From Methanomicrobiaceae archaeon (GTDB lineage Archaea; Halobacteriota; Methanomicrobia; Methanomicrobiales; Methanomicrobiaceae), in the NCBI GenBank assembly GCA_030628325.1, contig DAOVRB010000003.1, positions 1 to 18,274 on the forward strand: a stretch of DNA of 18,274 bases, given 5' to 3'. Each line of letters begins with the position of its first letter. Within the stretch, counting starts at the first letter, position 1. Position numbers and translations under genes: made by a program. The notes beneath the pieces were generated by a model. The model searched no databases and was not told the DNA's origin. It saw only the letters and a list, made by a program, of their open reading frames with translations. This document shows, in pieces, positions 1 to 10,100 of the stretch.

Positions 1-2633
1 AATGCATTGGTAACTTCCAGAGTTACAGTCCTGTAACCTCCTGTATTGTAGATATGTATGGGATTCTGCAGGCTGGATACCTGACCATCACCGAATGTCC
101 ATGACCAGGTTGTTGGATTGCCTGTTGAAGTATCATTGAACTGAACAGTCAGAGGTACTCTGCCTGATGTCGGGGTTCCGGTGAAGTTTGCAACCAGGGC
201 GCTGCTTCGTATTACTAAGTCGTGAACACCAAATGCCTGGCCTGTGCCGTTGTCACTGAGGCCTGTAAGTACTGCCTTGTAGCTGCCGGCTGCAAGGCCG
301 GAGACATTAAAGGTCAGTGAGTTGTCGTTTTTGACTGTAGCATACTTGCCTGCATCCGGGCTGATGTAGATGTTATGCCAGAGTTGTTCAGTAGCTGCCT
401 CCCCGCCTGCTGTGAGGTTGAGGGTGAGCATGTTATAGTTTAGATTTGAGAAGTCGAGTGATGCAGTGGCGTTATACTCAGTATCGCGGTAAACGCTCAC
501 ACCGAAGTACTTGCAGGTTGTGTTAACACTTGCATCAAAGGTGCTGTTCACGACTACTGTGTCAGTGGAAAGCGATCCATGGTCGTTCGTTTCGAGGATG
601 ACAATCGGCATCGCACCGACTATACCAATCCTGTCACCGTCCATGGCAATGGCCATTAGTGTATAGTCACCAACATCCGGTGCAGTAGTGGCGTTGAATG
701 CCACACTGTCTGTGCTCAGGCGGAAACCTGCTGTCAGGTTTACCTGGTTATGGGCGTTCTTCAGCGTCTGGGTGATGTTGCCGGCGGCTGTGATTGGAGT
801 ACCAACCCGCACATCCTGTGTGAAGGATCCGTCATCGTTAACGGTGAGCTTTGTCCATCCGCCATTGATGAAGATATAGGTGGTTCTCTTTACCAGTTGT
901 GTGTAGTTGATGTTGCTTCTTGAACCGCTGTCAATGATCTCGGCGAGATAGGATTCGTTCGCTTCCATCATTAGCACATTCGCATGGGTGACCTCAGGAA
1001 CAGTGACCTGGAAGTCAGGGATGCTGCCGGGGTTGTAGACCCAGAGCGTCTGGTAGGTGTCAGTGCCGGCGTAGGTAGCATTCGCACGGTTATCAACCGT
1101 CACATAGGTATCGCTTGTTACCTGGCCTACATTTTCAACCTGTCTCTGGATAGTTCCGATATCCGGTGCAGAGATGCTACGACCGTTGTAGAGTGTGATC
1201 ATACTTGTTGCGGTATGGTCAAGATTCATCATTGCAGTGTACTCGGTGTCAATTCCAGAAACTGTGCCTATCTTTGTGGAGTTGATCCAGACGATGTAGT
1301 TATTGTAGAGGTGGAAATCGTAGTTTCCGTAGTTCCCTGCGTTGTCATATGCGCGGAATGAAAGGTCACGGTTACCGTAGTTAATATTAAGCGTCGCTCC
1401 GCCTGCTATACTGGTATCTGACCAGAGCACTTCTGCCGTTGCAGTGTCGATGAGTGCAACGTTTTTGAAGCCGCTCACGCCGGGGTTACTCACGACCCAG
1501 CCGAGGATTAGATTTTCCCTGGCTTCGTTGTAGCCATCTCCATCTGTATCAGTAATGGAAAATGCGAGGGTGGGCTGAGTCGTATCAAGGACAAATGTCC
1601 AGTTTAAGTAACGATCTTCTGATGCGATAGTGTCGGTACCGGTGGCATTGACCCAGTACTCACCATCGGCGAGGGGGGTGAGCGGTGTTAAGTTGCCACG
1701 TGCATAGTCGCCGACAATTGAAACACCAAGGGCTGTCGGAGCGATTGTGCCGCCGAGCGTCATGTTCACTGTGGAAGTGTCAATCTGTGACATGAAGACT
1801 GAGGCATATCCAGGTACGGTGTTGATGTAATCAACGGGCGATGGGTTTGAGAAACCAACGTCTTTTATGTTGATTACCGTCTGCTTTGGTATGGCTGGGT
1901 TGCCCGCCGCATCCACCGCGTTGACGGTCAGCGTAAGACCGTTCTCAAAGACGTCCCACAAGGCGTTAGCGGTGTACGTGTAGACTCCACTACCCTGGTT
2001 GGTGAGAGTAAGGTCATAGTTCCTTGTGCAACTCCCGTTTGTCAGGGTGGCGTTTGCCGTTCCCATCCCGCCGACTTCAGTAATGTAGCCGGTGATCTGG
2101 AAGTTCTTCTGCACGTTGGATGGGGTCGTGATGTTATCGATCACCGGAGCGACCTCATCTTTTGTGGTGAAGGTGCCGTTAAGGACGGCGAGATCACCAA
2201 GAAGGTTGACCGGGGGGAGGGATACGTCTCTGGCCGTAATAGCTTCAAGGCCTACTTCCATGCTGCTTCCATCATTTTTGAGTGATGTGAAGGTGACACT
2301 GAAGAGTGGTACATTGCCATTGTCCACACCTGATGCGGTGGCAAGGGTGAATGTCATCGGACTGGAGAGATCTGCCGGGGCTACACCACTGGCAATGATC
2401 GTGGTAGTTGCGACCGCATTGGCGACTGTCTCATCGTAATATACTTTGTAGGTCAATGTTCCCAATTTTGGGTCGAAATCATTGGTTAGGTTAAACATTA
2501 GTGTGCCATTCTCACCCTGCACCACGTTAGTGGCGTCAGATGCAGAGAGCACACCAATTCCTGCTGCAGTTGCGCCTGCCACACAGAGCAGAAGGGCAAT
2601 GAGCACTGCATATAATCTCTTGTGTTGAATCAT
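1..2633 (-). CDS. Large secreted surface protein with cohesin-like, Ig-like and PKD domains (3' end beyond window)
   Basis: Partial gene: the frame stays open from the ATG at 2633 to base 1 (877 codons visible), so the stop lies outside the window. I checked the frame at several points and found no interruption. The N-terminus (MIQHKRLYAVLIALLLCVAG) is a signal peptide. Residues about 30-155 resemble a cohesin-like beta-sandwich (LGTLTYKVYYDETVANAVA, then a GNVPLFSVTFTSL strand). Residues about 155-800 are repeated Ig-like strands rich in NxT/S sequons, with an acidic DTDGDGYNEARENL stretch near 359-372 that could bind calcium. Residues about 806-877 form a PKD domain (PLTVQFNDTSTGNPTTWSW, FGDG, then a VTLEVTN end). 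A GGAGTG ribosome site lies about 9 bases before the ATG. It follows the anchored cohesin gene by 29 bases and is the last gene of the operon seen here. Role: extracellular structural or binding protein; the ligand is unknown, and an anchor or dockerin may lie in the missing C-terminus. Confidence 0.85.
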   Translation of the reverse strand, partial: MIQHKRLYAVLIALLLCVAGATAAGIGVLSASDATNVVQGENGTLMFNLTNDFDPKLGTLTYKVYYDETVANAVATTTIIASGVAPADLSSPMTFTLATASGVDNGNVPLFSVTFTSLKNDGSSMEVGLEAITARDVSLPPVNLLGDLAVLNGTFTTKDEVAPVIDNITTPSNVQKNFQITGYITEVGGMGTANATLTNGSCTRNYDLTLTNQGSGVYTYTANALWDVFENGLTLTVNAVDAAGNPAIPKQTVINIKDVGFSNPSPVDYINTVPGYASVFMSQIDTSTVNMTLGGTIAPTALGVSIVGDYARGNLTPLTPLADGEYWVNATGTDTIASEDRYLNWTFVLDTTQPTLAFSITDTDGDGYNEARENLILGWVVSNPGVSGFKNVALIDTATAEVLWSDTSIAGGATLNINYGNRDLSFRAYDNAGNYGNYDFHLYNNYIVWINSTKIGTVSGIDTEYTAMMNLDHTATSMITLYNGRSISAPDIGTIQRQVENVGQVTSDTYVTVDNRANATYAGTDTYQTLWVYNPGSIPDFQVTVPEVTHANVLMMEANESYLAEIIDSGSRSNINYTQLVKRTTYIFINGGWTKLTVNDDGSFTQDVRVGTPITAAGNITQTLKNAHNQVNLTAGFRLSTDSVAFNATTAPDVGDYTLMAIAMDGDRIGIVGAMPIVILETNDHGSLSTDTVVVNSTFDASVNTTCKYFGVSVYRDTEYNATASLDFSNLNYNMLTLNLTAGGEAATEQLWHNIYISPDAGKYATVKNDNSLTFNVSGLAAGSYKAVLTGLSDNGTGQAFGVHDLVIRSSALVANFTGTPTSGRVPLTVQFNDTSTGNPTTWSWTFGDGQVSSLQNPIHIYNTGGYRTVTLEVTNA

Positions 2634-2662
2634 AATTATCTACACTCCATTTATAAACGATA

Positions 2663-3355
2663 TTATCTCCTTGTTAATATAAGTATGCTTCCAATTGCAA
2701 TGCCAATGGGGAACATGCTGAGCGGTGCCTGCGTAGGTGCGGACGTTTTACTTGTAGTTTCTGATGCTGTGGGATTTGCCTGGTTATCAGGCACTGTTGT
2801 TTGCACAGGCGTTTTAGCCGGTACTGCATTTGTTTCTGTTATCACCACAGGTTCTGTAACCGTTGTCGTTGGCATGGGGGTGGTCTCTGACGGTGCCGCA
2901 GTCCCGTCAGGGATCACCACATTTTCCCCGTCTCCATTTACAGGTGTGGGGATCGCACCTTTAAATTCCTCATTCGTGTACGGGATGGGGTCTCCTTTCA
3001 CATTTGCAAGCTCCCGTACAAAGATTTCAATATCACCCACACCATTCGTGGAAATCGTGGCCACTGGTACATCACCGGTGTGTCCTTCAGTGGATATCCC
3101 GGCAATAAATGTCTGACCATCTCCATTCTGGATGTTTGACGCGATCATGAATCCTGACTCTCCCTTCACTGACTGTACACTAAGGTTGCCGCCATAGGAG
3201 ACGACCACACTGATGGCTCCAAGACCGATGCTGTCATCGACACCTTTCACCATTAATGTCCCATTATCCAGTATCACCTCTGTGGCTCCTGCTCCTGCTA
3301 CCAGACACAAAAGGGCTGTCAGCAGTGCAATGCTTCGGGGAAAAAAATTATGCAT
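2663..3355 (-). CDS. Membrane-anchored single-cohesin-like surface protein
   Basis: 230 residues. A signal peptide (residues 1 to about 24, ending AGAGA) is followed by a domain of about 115 residues whose strand pattern resembles a cohesin module (LGAISVVVSYGGNLSVQSV, then TFIAGISTEGHTGDVPVATI and GDIEIFVREL). Residues about 140-208 are a Thr/Pro/Ser-rich stalk (for example TTMPTTTVTEP). The end is a hydrophobic segment (MFPIGIAIGSILIL) followed by TRR and the stop. That tripartite end resembles archaeal C-terminal anchors or sorting signals, but no PGF motif is seen. The stop of the upstream thioester gene is 12 bases away, and the GAGG ribosome site overlaps that stop, suggesting coupling. 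In layout it resembles the anchoring cohesin proteins of cellulosomes, so I infer it could hold dockerin-bearing neighbours at the surface. The cohesin call rests on pattern, not on a profile search. Confidence 0.85.
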   Translation of the reverse strand: MHNFFPRSIALLTALLCLVAGAGATEVILDNGTLMVKGVDDSIGLGAISVVVSYGGNLSVQSVKGESGFMIASNIQNGDGQTFIAGISTEGHTGDVPVATISTNGVGDIEIFVRELANVKGDPIPYTNEEFKGAIPTPVNGDGENVVIPDGTAAPSETTPMPTTTVTEPVVITETNAVPAKTPVQTTVPDNQANPTASETTSKTSAPTQAPLSMFPIGIAIGSILILTRR

Positions 3356-3367
3356 GAGAAGTTAACC

Positions 3368-6300
3368 TCACTGATAGTATTTATTGACGTTGCCAACGAC
3401 TTTATGGAGGACTAATAGTGCGTCTGTAGAGTCGATTGTGTGACTGTTTCTGTTGAAAACATCCGGATAACTGTAAGTTGTAAATCCGTCTATGTTGCCC
3501 ACCACATAGTGGAGTATGTACAACGCATCAGTTGAGTCGACAAGACCATCCTCGTATGCATCGCCCAGCACGTCACCGTTAAAAGTCATACCAATGTAGT
3601 TGGTACCGGAAGTAGTGTTGTAGACTACAAGCGTTGCGTTGGTGCCTGTATAGCTTCCTCCACCTCCATACGCAAATGTTCCATTGATAAAGTCATACTC
3701 GTCCTCACCAAGTACCCTGCCGTTCACTGTCACTACCGGGTCGTTGACGAGATACCGCATCTGGAACTCAAGCGCCACACCGAGTTCACCACCGTTACCC
3801 ATCACTGAGATGTTGTAGGTGGTGTTCTCTATGGTCAGGGCGTTGAGTTGCTCCGGCGGGATCTGTGCCACACCGGCGATGCTGCCGGCGCCACCCTCAG
3901 AGAGGATAAGAACCGGGTCAGTCATAGTTGTGGGCATGGTTACATTGTATGTACTTGTCTCGCCGGCGGAAACTTCCACTGTCCCATGGATATTCGGGTA
4001 ATCGGTCTTGTTAACGAGGAGTGTGTACGTGTCCTCAAGTAACCCGTCAAAGTCATGGGATGCGACATTGTTGACTGTCACTCCGTTGACAGTGATCGCA
4101 TCGGCGATCACAGGGGTATAATCCTCGTCCTGTACAGAAATGGTGACAGTGCCTCTGCCGGTTACATCAAATGCATGTTCTCCATAAGCAACGTTGTCTT
4201 CATCATTGAGCGGAATTATGCGGACTGAGATGTTGAGTGTGCCATACTCGGCCGGGGTAAGCGTGAATCTGTACGAGTATGCGGTGTCCTTCACCCAGGC
4301 ATCAGGCTCAATAAATACTGAGTCCTGGTTTACATTTACCGTGCTGTTGAGCACCTCGTAGGAGACTGCCACACCATCCTCATATATGATGGACGAGTTG
4401 TCAAAGGAGAAGCCTTCAATGGGCACCTCGATCATCGGTGAGAAGACATCTTCGTCAGATGTCACACCAATGGTGACATCCGCCGACTCGTTCTCTACCA
4501 TCGGTGAGGGTGAGGCGCTGAATGTAAGATGGTATCCTGCGTCCTCCACCTGCATAATCTCGCTAAGGATGCCGATGTTGCGGTTGATCTGTGCAATGTT
4601 TGCGTTCCCGTCTTCTTCACCCTCCATCTGGATGACATGACTGTGCCGGATGGTGCTGTCAATCTCGTTGAGTGGTGCCCACTGGTTGTTCTCCACTGAG
4701 AGGACTATCGGTCCGTCGCCGGCGGTCAGGTCTGCCCGCACGTCATGTGATTTGACAGTGCTCCAGCCGTCACCAAAGATATCGCGTGTTTCGGTACCGT
4801 CTGCCATCATGACCTCCATCTGTGCGGATGTGAGTTCATACACTTCACGTGGATTAGTGCCGCTAAGGGTGAATGTGTGAACGAGCGTATCGTCAATGTA
4901 AACATCCATCGTTCCGGTGGCTACCACAGATCCCTGGCAGGTGATGAGGGCATCAATGGCGGCCTGCGTTGCCCAGGTATAACCCCAGCTGCCGCTGCTC
5001 TCGTAGGTGTCAACCAGCCATCCGACACCGTCAGTGATAGTTTCATTATCGTTTGCCACGCCCGTGGCGTTTAAGGCAAGGAGGGCATATGCTGTACTCT
5101 CACTGGTTCTGCCTTTATTGTACCAGCCATAGCGGATACCTGCTGTCCATGAACCGTCTGACTGCTGGCTGCCAATGAGGTAAACCGCTGCGCGACTCTT
5201 TGCCTCAGTGATATCCGCTTCAGTCACATCTGCGGAAGTGAGACCGAAGGATTCCAGACCCCAGAGGCTGAGTGCCGTTGCCATGGCCTTATCATCGCCG
5301 GTTGAGAATGAGCCGTCCCACAGTTGGTTGCCGAGAACGTACTTTGTCGCATTGCGCATGTTATCCTCCATATAACCCTGATACGGCTCCTGCACATCAG
5401 CGGTCTGGTTGATCATGTCGTGAATGAGCATAATGAAGGGCGTATTTGATTCTGCTGTCCATGCATGGCAGACAGGAGCCCTCCATGACCATGTTCCTGA
5501 TGAGGGATCGTCGGGGTTAGCGTGGAACCACTCGATGAGCCTGTCAAAGTTCACTGTTCCGGAATCGACCGTAGAGCCATTGGATATTTTGCCTTCAAGC
5601 AGTCGCCGGAGGTCTTCATCTGTACGGTTGATCCTGGCAAGAGTATAACCTGCATATGAGCTTGAAGACGATTCTGAGTCACCGTGGCCCCAGAGGCTCC
5701 AGCCACCATCAGAGTGCTGTCCGCGTTGTCCGCCTTCCACCAGCCGGTCAATACCTCTTGAAACCGAATCGTTGGCACGGTCACGGATGTCAGCGAAATC
5801 TGAGGGTTTGTCGTCACGTCCGAGATAGTAGTTCTTTACGTTGAGAGCGGCGAGCATTTTTGATGTTATCTGTTCCACGCATCCGTACGGGTACCTCACC
5901 AGATACCCAAGTCCTGAGAGGGTTCGTCCCTGTGATCCTGACTGTGCCACGAGTTTGGTGACATTCCTGTGGGTGTTGTTGGTGTGGAGCGTGTTGTAGG
6001 TCATCGTCGCTTCAGTGCTGCTGGCAGTCGATACCCGTGAGGAGTTGACTGACTTCACCTGAATTGAAGGGACGAAGATTGTTATGTCTTTTCCATGGGT
6101 TGAGTCGCTTTTGTTGTGAGCCGAGACCGTAAAGTTGAATTCATCTGCAAGGAGTGTACCCGGTTCTGAGGCTTTCATCCAGACGGAAACAAAATTCCAA
6201 TTGGAATTATAGAGATAACGAGTCTGGGTATTCCCTCTGTAAACTGTGACGCAATCAGGGGCATCAATGGTCAGATTGACTCTGCCTGCCTGGTTGGCGG

Positions 6301-7177
6301 TTACATAGGCCCCCATGTAGAACCAGTTGTTCACCTGTGCACGGTTGTAGCCGTAGACAATGTCATTGGTGTAATTGAGTTCATAGCCGATTACCCTCAA
6401 CACCTTTTCATCTGTGGGTCTGCCCCGGATGATATCCTCTGAGGTTACGGTAATGTTGACCAGGTGCCGTCCATCTGCTGTGGGTGTCCACGCGATGGTG
6501 CGTGTAAATGTGTCACCTGGTCCAAGTTCGACATCGTTGTACGTCTTATTATATACCAGATCACCATTCCTGACAATCGTTACATTGATGTCGAGCGGTG
6601 AGGTGTCGTAGCTGCGCCGGTTTGTGACGGTCGCACGCAGTGTCGTCTCCTCGTCGACAGGGACTGTCCTGCCGGGGACACCGATACGTGCATCGATAAT
6701 ATTTGCGATCTGAGTAGTTATGGTGGCGTTCGTGATTCCGTCCACCGGGATATCTTCACCTGAGGTTGAATTGAGGAATCCGTAGTTGTTAACAGATACT
6801 GCGACCGGAGAGGTCTGCCCGTTGTCATTGACTGCGGTGAAATTGAGGTAACAGAGCACTGCACTCCCGCTAATCCCATCAAGGGTAGCATTCAGGCCGG
6901 CAATACGCACACGGGCACTCTGTATGTTCTTTTCCATTGTGTCAATTGCAGGACCCCGAGTTACATCTGAAAGGGTAATTAACACCGGGTTCCATGTGAC
7001 ATCGATATCATAGCTTCCAAGTTGTTCCACATCTTCTGCCCACACTGCAAGTTGTACACTCTCTCCCTTCCCGAGATCGGTATGTGAGGGATTGACTGAA
7101 AGCGTTGCTGCCGAAACGGCACCGCAGATCAGTACAAAGCAGAGGAGGGCTGTAATACATAATTTCATATTTTTCAT
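3368..7177 (-). CDS. Secreted macroglobulin-like thioester protein with cohesin-like and dockerin domains
   Basis: 1269 residues from the ATG at 7177, chosen because GGAG (7186-7189) sits 8 bases before it; the GTG at 7184-7186 overlaps that site and is unlikely. A signal peptide (1 to about 24) is followed by a cohesin-like domain (about 25-155: LGSYDIDVTWNPVLI) and CARDB/Ig-like domains (about 160-390). The thioester-type domain spans about 395-760. It contains YPYGCVEQITS with Cys433 and Gln436, matching the CxEQ thioester motif of bacterial and animal alpha-2-macroglobulin and complement proteins, and then toroid repeats (DGGWSLWG, WDGSFSTGDDKAMATALSLW, QSDGSWTAG, SGSWGYTWATQAAIDAL). Beta-rich domains follow. 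Residues 1201-1269 are a type I dockerin with two Ca-loop repeats (DAYEDGLVDSTD; the second has two extra residues). The thioester could bind targets covalently outside the cell. The usual long MG-domain array and an obvious bait region are absent, so a protease-trap role is only a guess; covalent adhesion is an alternative. Confidence 0.9.
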   Translation of the reverse strand: MKNMKLCITALLCFVLICGAVSAATLSVNPSHTDLGKGESVQLAVWAEDVEQLGSYDIDVTWNPVLITLSDVTRGPAIDTMEKNIQSARVRIAGLNATLDGISGSAVLCYLNFTAVNDNGQTSPVAVSVNNYGFLNSTSGEDIPVDGITNATITTQIANIIDARIGVPGRTVPVDEETTLRATVTNRRSYDTSPLDINVTIVRNGDLVYNKTYNDVELGPGDTFTRTIAWTPTADGRHLVNITVTSEDIIRGRPTDEKVLRVIGYELNYTNDIVYGYNRAQVNNWFYMGAYVTANQAGRVNLTIDAPDCVTVYRGNTQTRYLYNSNWNFVSVWMKASEPGTLLADEFNFTVSAHNKSDSTHGKDITIFVPSIQVKSVNSSRVSTASSTEATMTYNTLHTNNTHRNVTKLVAQSGSQGRTLSGLGYLVRYPYGCVEQITSKMLAALNVKNYYLGRDDKPSDFADIRDRANDSVSRGIDRLVEGGQRGQHSDGGWSLWGHGDSESSSSSYAGYTLARINRTDEDLRRLLEGKISNGSTVDSGTVNFDRLIEWFHANPDDPSSGTWSWRAPVCHAWTAESNTPFIMLIHDMINQTADVQEPYQGYMEDNMRNATKYVLGNQLWDGSFSTGDDKAMATALSLWGLESFGLTSADVTEADITEAKSRAAVYLIGSQQSDGSWTAGIRYGWYNKGRTSESTAYALLALNATGVANDNETITDGVGWLVDTYESSGSWGYTWATQAAIDALITCQGSVVATGTMDVYIDDTLVHTFTLSGTNPREVYELTSAQMEVMMADGTETRDIFGDGWSTVKSHDVRADLTAGDGPIVLSVENNQWAPLNEIDSTIRHSHVIQMEGEEDGNANIAQINRNIGILSEIMQVEDAGYHLTFSASPSPMVENESADVTIGVTSDEDVFSPMIEVPIEGFSFDNSSIIYEDGVAVSYEVLNSTVNVNQDSVFIEPDAWVKDTAYSYRFTLTPAEYGTLNISVRIIPLNDEDNVAYGEHAFDVTGRGTVTISVQDEDYTPVIADAITVNGVTVNNVASHDFDGLLEDTYTLLVNKTDYPNIHGTVEVSAGETSTYNVTMPTTMTDPVLILSEGGAGSIAGVAQIPPEQLNALTIENTTYNISVMGNGGELGVALEFQMRYLVNDPVVTVNGRVLGEDEYDFINGTFAYGGGGSYTGTNATLVVYNTTSGTNYIGMTFNGDVLGDAYEDGLVDSTDALYILHYVVGNIDGFTTYSYPDVFNRNSHTIDSTDALLVLHKVVGNVNKYYQ

Positions 7178-7195
7178 CTTAACCACTCCAAAAAA

Positions 7196-10100
7196 TTAAC
7201 GGATTCTAAAGTAATCATCCCTCAGACCCGCATTGTATTGAGCGATGAACATTCCATCGCCCACATCCACTACGCTGTTTCGCGTGACGTCCGTCTGGAG
7301 AAGACGGGTGCCACTCGTGGGTTTGCCGGTGTCAAGGCCGACCATCCATCTGAGCACCTTGAGGGTATCAGCCTGATTGACAGTACCGTCATCGTTTGCA
7401 TCACCGTAGAGCATCAGTGTCGCACTGCCATCAGTGACATCGACCGGGATTACGAACCCGTTTATGTCCCACAACTGTGCTAAAAGATCAAGGTCAGTTG
7501 TGTCACCACTCGAACCGATCACATCCACCTGAAGAGTGGCTACGGTAACATCACCGCTTACACCACTCGTCTGGGCGCCGTTGAAGATCGCAGAACCCGC
7601 CTGGAGGTTTTTGGCAGTGAGGGCAATGTCCCCTGCTACTACGTTTGTGACATTAATCACAGACGCATTGTAGGTGAATGTCATCTGATAGGCCGCGAGG
7701 TCCTCGACACCTTTCACGATGACTGGTATTTCAATACGTGTGCCGGGGATGTACACTTCATCCTGTGGCATCTCAATGGTGGTTTCTGCCTGGGCGTAGG
7801 AGACAATCTCTTTCACATCTTCATTGTTTGTGTATGAGGTCTCGTAGTCGGTCAGGTGGTCTGGGTTGACCTCGGCAGTAACCACATAGGTACCGGGGAC
7901 AAGGGTTGCATTTCTCCACACAAGTGTGGATTCCCCTGGATTTAGCCCTGGGATGGCGATGCCTGTCTCTGCAGGGGTGCCTGTGATATCATAATTGAGC
8001 GTGGTTGCCACACTTGCCACCTCACCTGCATTTCTGATCTTCACCCCTATCGGGGTTTCAACGAACTGAGTGGTCCGTGCCGGGGCAAGAATCTCTGTCA
8101 CGAGATCAGGAGCCGTAATCCTGAGATTATGGTTAATCTCGTTGTTGTCGTACCGAAGTTCTACAACGCGACGCGTCTCGGGGTTGACTGTCACTTTAAT
8201 TGTGGTATCCTGCGGAAGAGAGGTTGTCTCAGGATCAATATCCCAGCTGGAGGCAGACTCCTCGATGCTGACTGTGAGTATCTCGGACTTTTCTCCCATT
8301 GTAATGTCCCAGTCAAACTCTGTCGTCTCCGTGTGGCTGCCTACCTCTGCAATTACCTGCACAGAGGTGCCGCTGTATATGAAGTCAGCTGTTCCGATAT
8401 TGGTTACGTAAAGTGTAACTCCTTCAACCCGGATGATATTGTCGCGGTTGATCTTGACTATGTTCGGCGCATCCACACTCGGTGTGAAGTCGGGCAATGC
8501 CCCTGCGGCAGGCATAAAGGAACTCCAACCAGCGGCGACTATGTGGTCATCGTGTACACAAATAACCCCATAGTTTACACTCGCATAGGTGCCGAGTGCA
8601 AGGCGATAGTCCTGCTGGGCATGTGTGGGTGCAACAAAGGTCAGAATTACCTGACCGGAACTGTCGGTGTAGCCCGTGTGCACCTCGCTGTATGGATCGG
8701 GATAGTAACCCAGATAAGTCCAGACATTTTCATACCGTGGGTCTTCGTATGCCTGTGAGCCAAGCCAGTCCCACCAATTTGCTGCCGCGCCAACTCCGAA
8801 GAGAACCTTGGCGTTAGAGACCGGATCGCCATTATGGTCTGTGAGGGTGAAAGTGACCGGTACGGATTCGCCCTCCAGCACGTTCGCGCCGATCTCGTAC
8901 GTCAGGTTGTAGGATGTGTCGGTGAAGGAAGTGGAATAACCAGAGAGACGTCCGGTAGTGGGATTAAGCAGGTCATACTGTGCCTTGTAATCGCCCGTAC
9001 CTGGGATGGTCACTGTCTCAGTGTGGGTACCATCGAACTCAACTGTGGCGGCATCCCATGTGCCGAGTGAATTCCAGTCCGCGATCTGGTCGAAGGCAAA
9101 CATTGCCCGCTCTTTGATAGCCTCATTATTGGGCCCGTAACTTGCGATTCGTATATCCCGTGTCGCATTGTCAGCTGTAACCGAGATGCTGCGGGTTGCA
9201 GTGTCCGGACGGATCCATGAGTGGTATTGCGGTGTTTGCGGTGCGATTGTGATCAGATCTGCACTGATTCTGCTGTACAGCGCTGGTGAGAGTGGCCCGC
9301 CACGAGAATATATGTTACCCCAGACATCCTGGCCACCGGTCAGTGCCAGGTACTCATAGGCAGACTCTGCATCACCCGGGGTGAGTGTAAAGTTGCATGC
9401 ACCGTTTGCACCTGTAGTCGCGGTCTGAACACCGTCTTTGGTGTAGAGATATACTGTTTTGCCTGCCTGCGCTTCTCCATACCAGATGTTTGTACTCTCA
9501 TCACAGGAGTAGTTGTACACGGTAAATTCTACTGTTGCCTCATCTGAGGGAATAGTTGTATAATTTGTCTGGTCCCACGTTGCAGACCAGTCTGATGAGG
9601 TTTGGTAGATTATTGTAGCTTCATCCGGCAACCAGTGAGTACTTCCCGTGGTGCGGTGTGACATCCATGATGTCATCTTACCGTATACGAGAGTACCAAG
9701 CTCGTAGTCATAGGTGAGAGGAGTACTGAAGTAGACCATTGCAAGGTAGCTATCCACCGGCATGTTGAGGTTGTACACCCCGATACCGTTGGTGATCTGG
9801 AAGGTCTCCTCTGTTCTGTTGACATCCATCCCTGCAATTCTGTTCTCAAGGTCTGCAAGCGTGGAAACGTCACCACCAAGGATAGCAGTGCGTGATGCAT
9901 CACTGAGGCTGTTGATTTCGGTCTCTGAAAAGGTAATTACCATCGCGGTAGCAGTGGTGCTTCCCGTTTTTTGCCCCGCAAATCCATGTCCGGCGGTAAG
10001 GGTGGTACTGATATCGATTGATGAGCCCGGTGGACAGATGGCCCGCACCGGAGATGGCCAGAGTTCGTAATATTCGCACGTATCTCCAATCCAGAGATAA

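Noticed and set aside
2622..3116. 164-codon plus-strand open frame opposite the anchored cohesin gene
   Set aside because: Its Val/Ser/Gly-rich translation mirrors the Thr/Pro-rich minus-strand gene, and there is no ribosome site; the minus-strand frame has a signal peptide, anchor and operon spacing.
4880..5980. Reading the toroid repeats of the thioester protein as a prenyltransferase or squalene cyclase enzyme
   Set aside because: The repeats share that fold, but the CVEQ thioester motif, signal peptide and extracellular modules point to a macroglobulin-type domain; no DxDD-type catalytic motif was seen.
7178..7186. GTG start for the thioester protein
   Set aside because: The GTG overlaps the GGAG ribosome site, which is correctly spaced for the ATG at 7177.
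8129..8758. 209-codon plus-strand open frame
   Set aside because: It lies entirely antisense to the protease gene, has no signal or domain pattern and a cysteine-rich, random-looking composition; it is a shadow of the minus-strand coding sequence.
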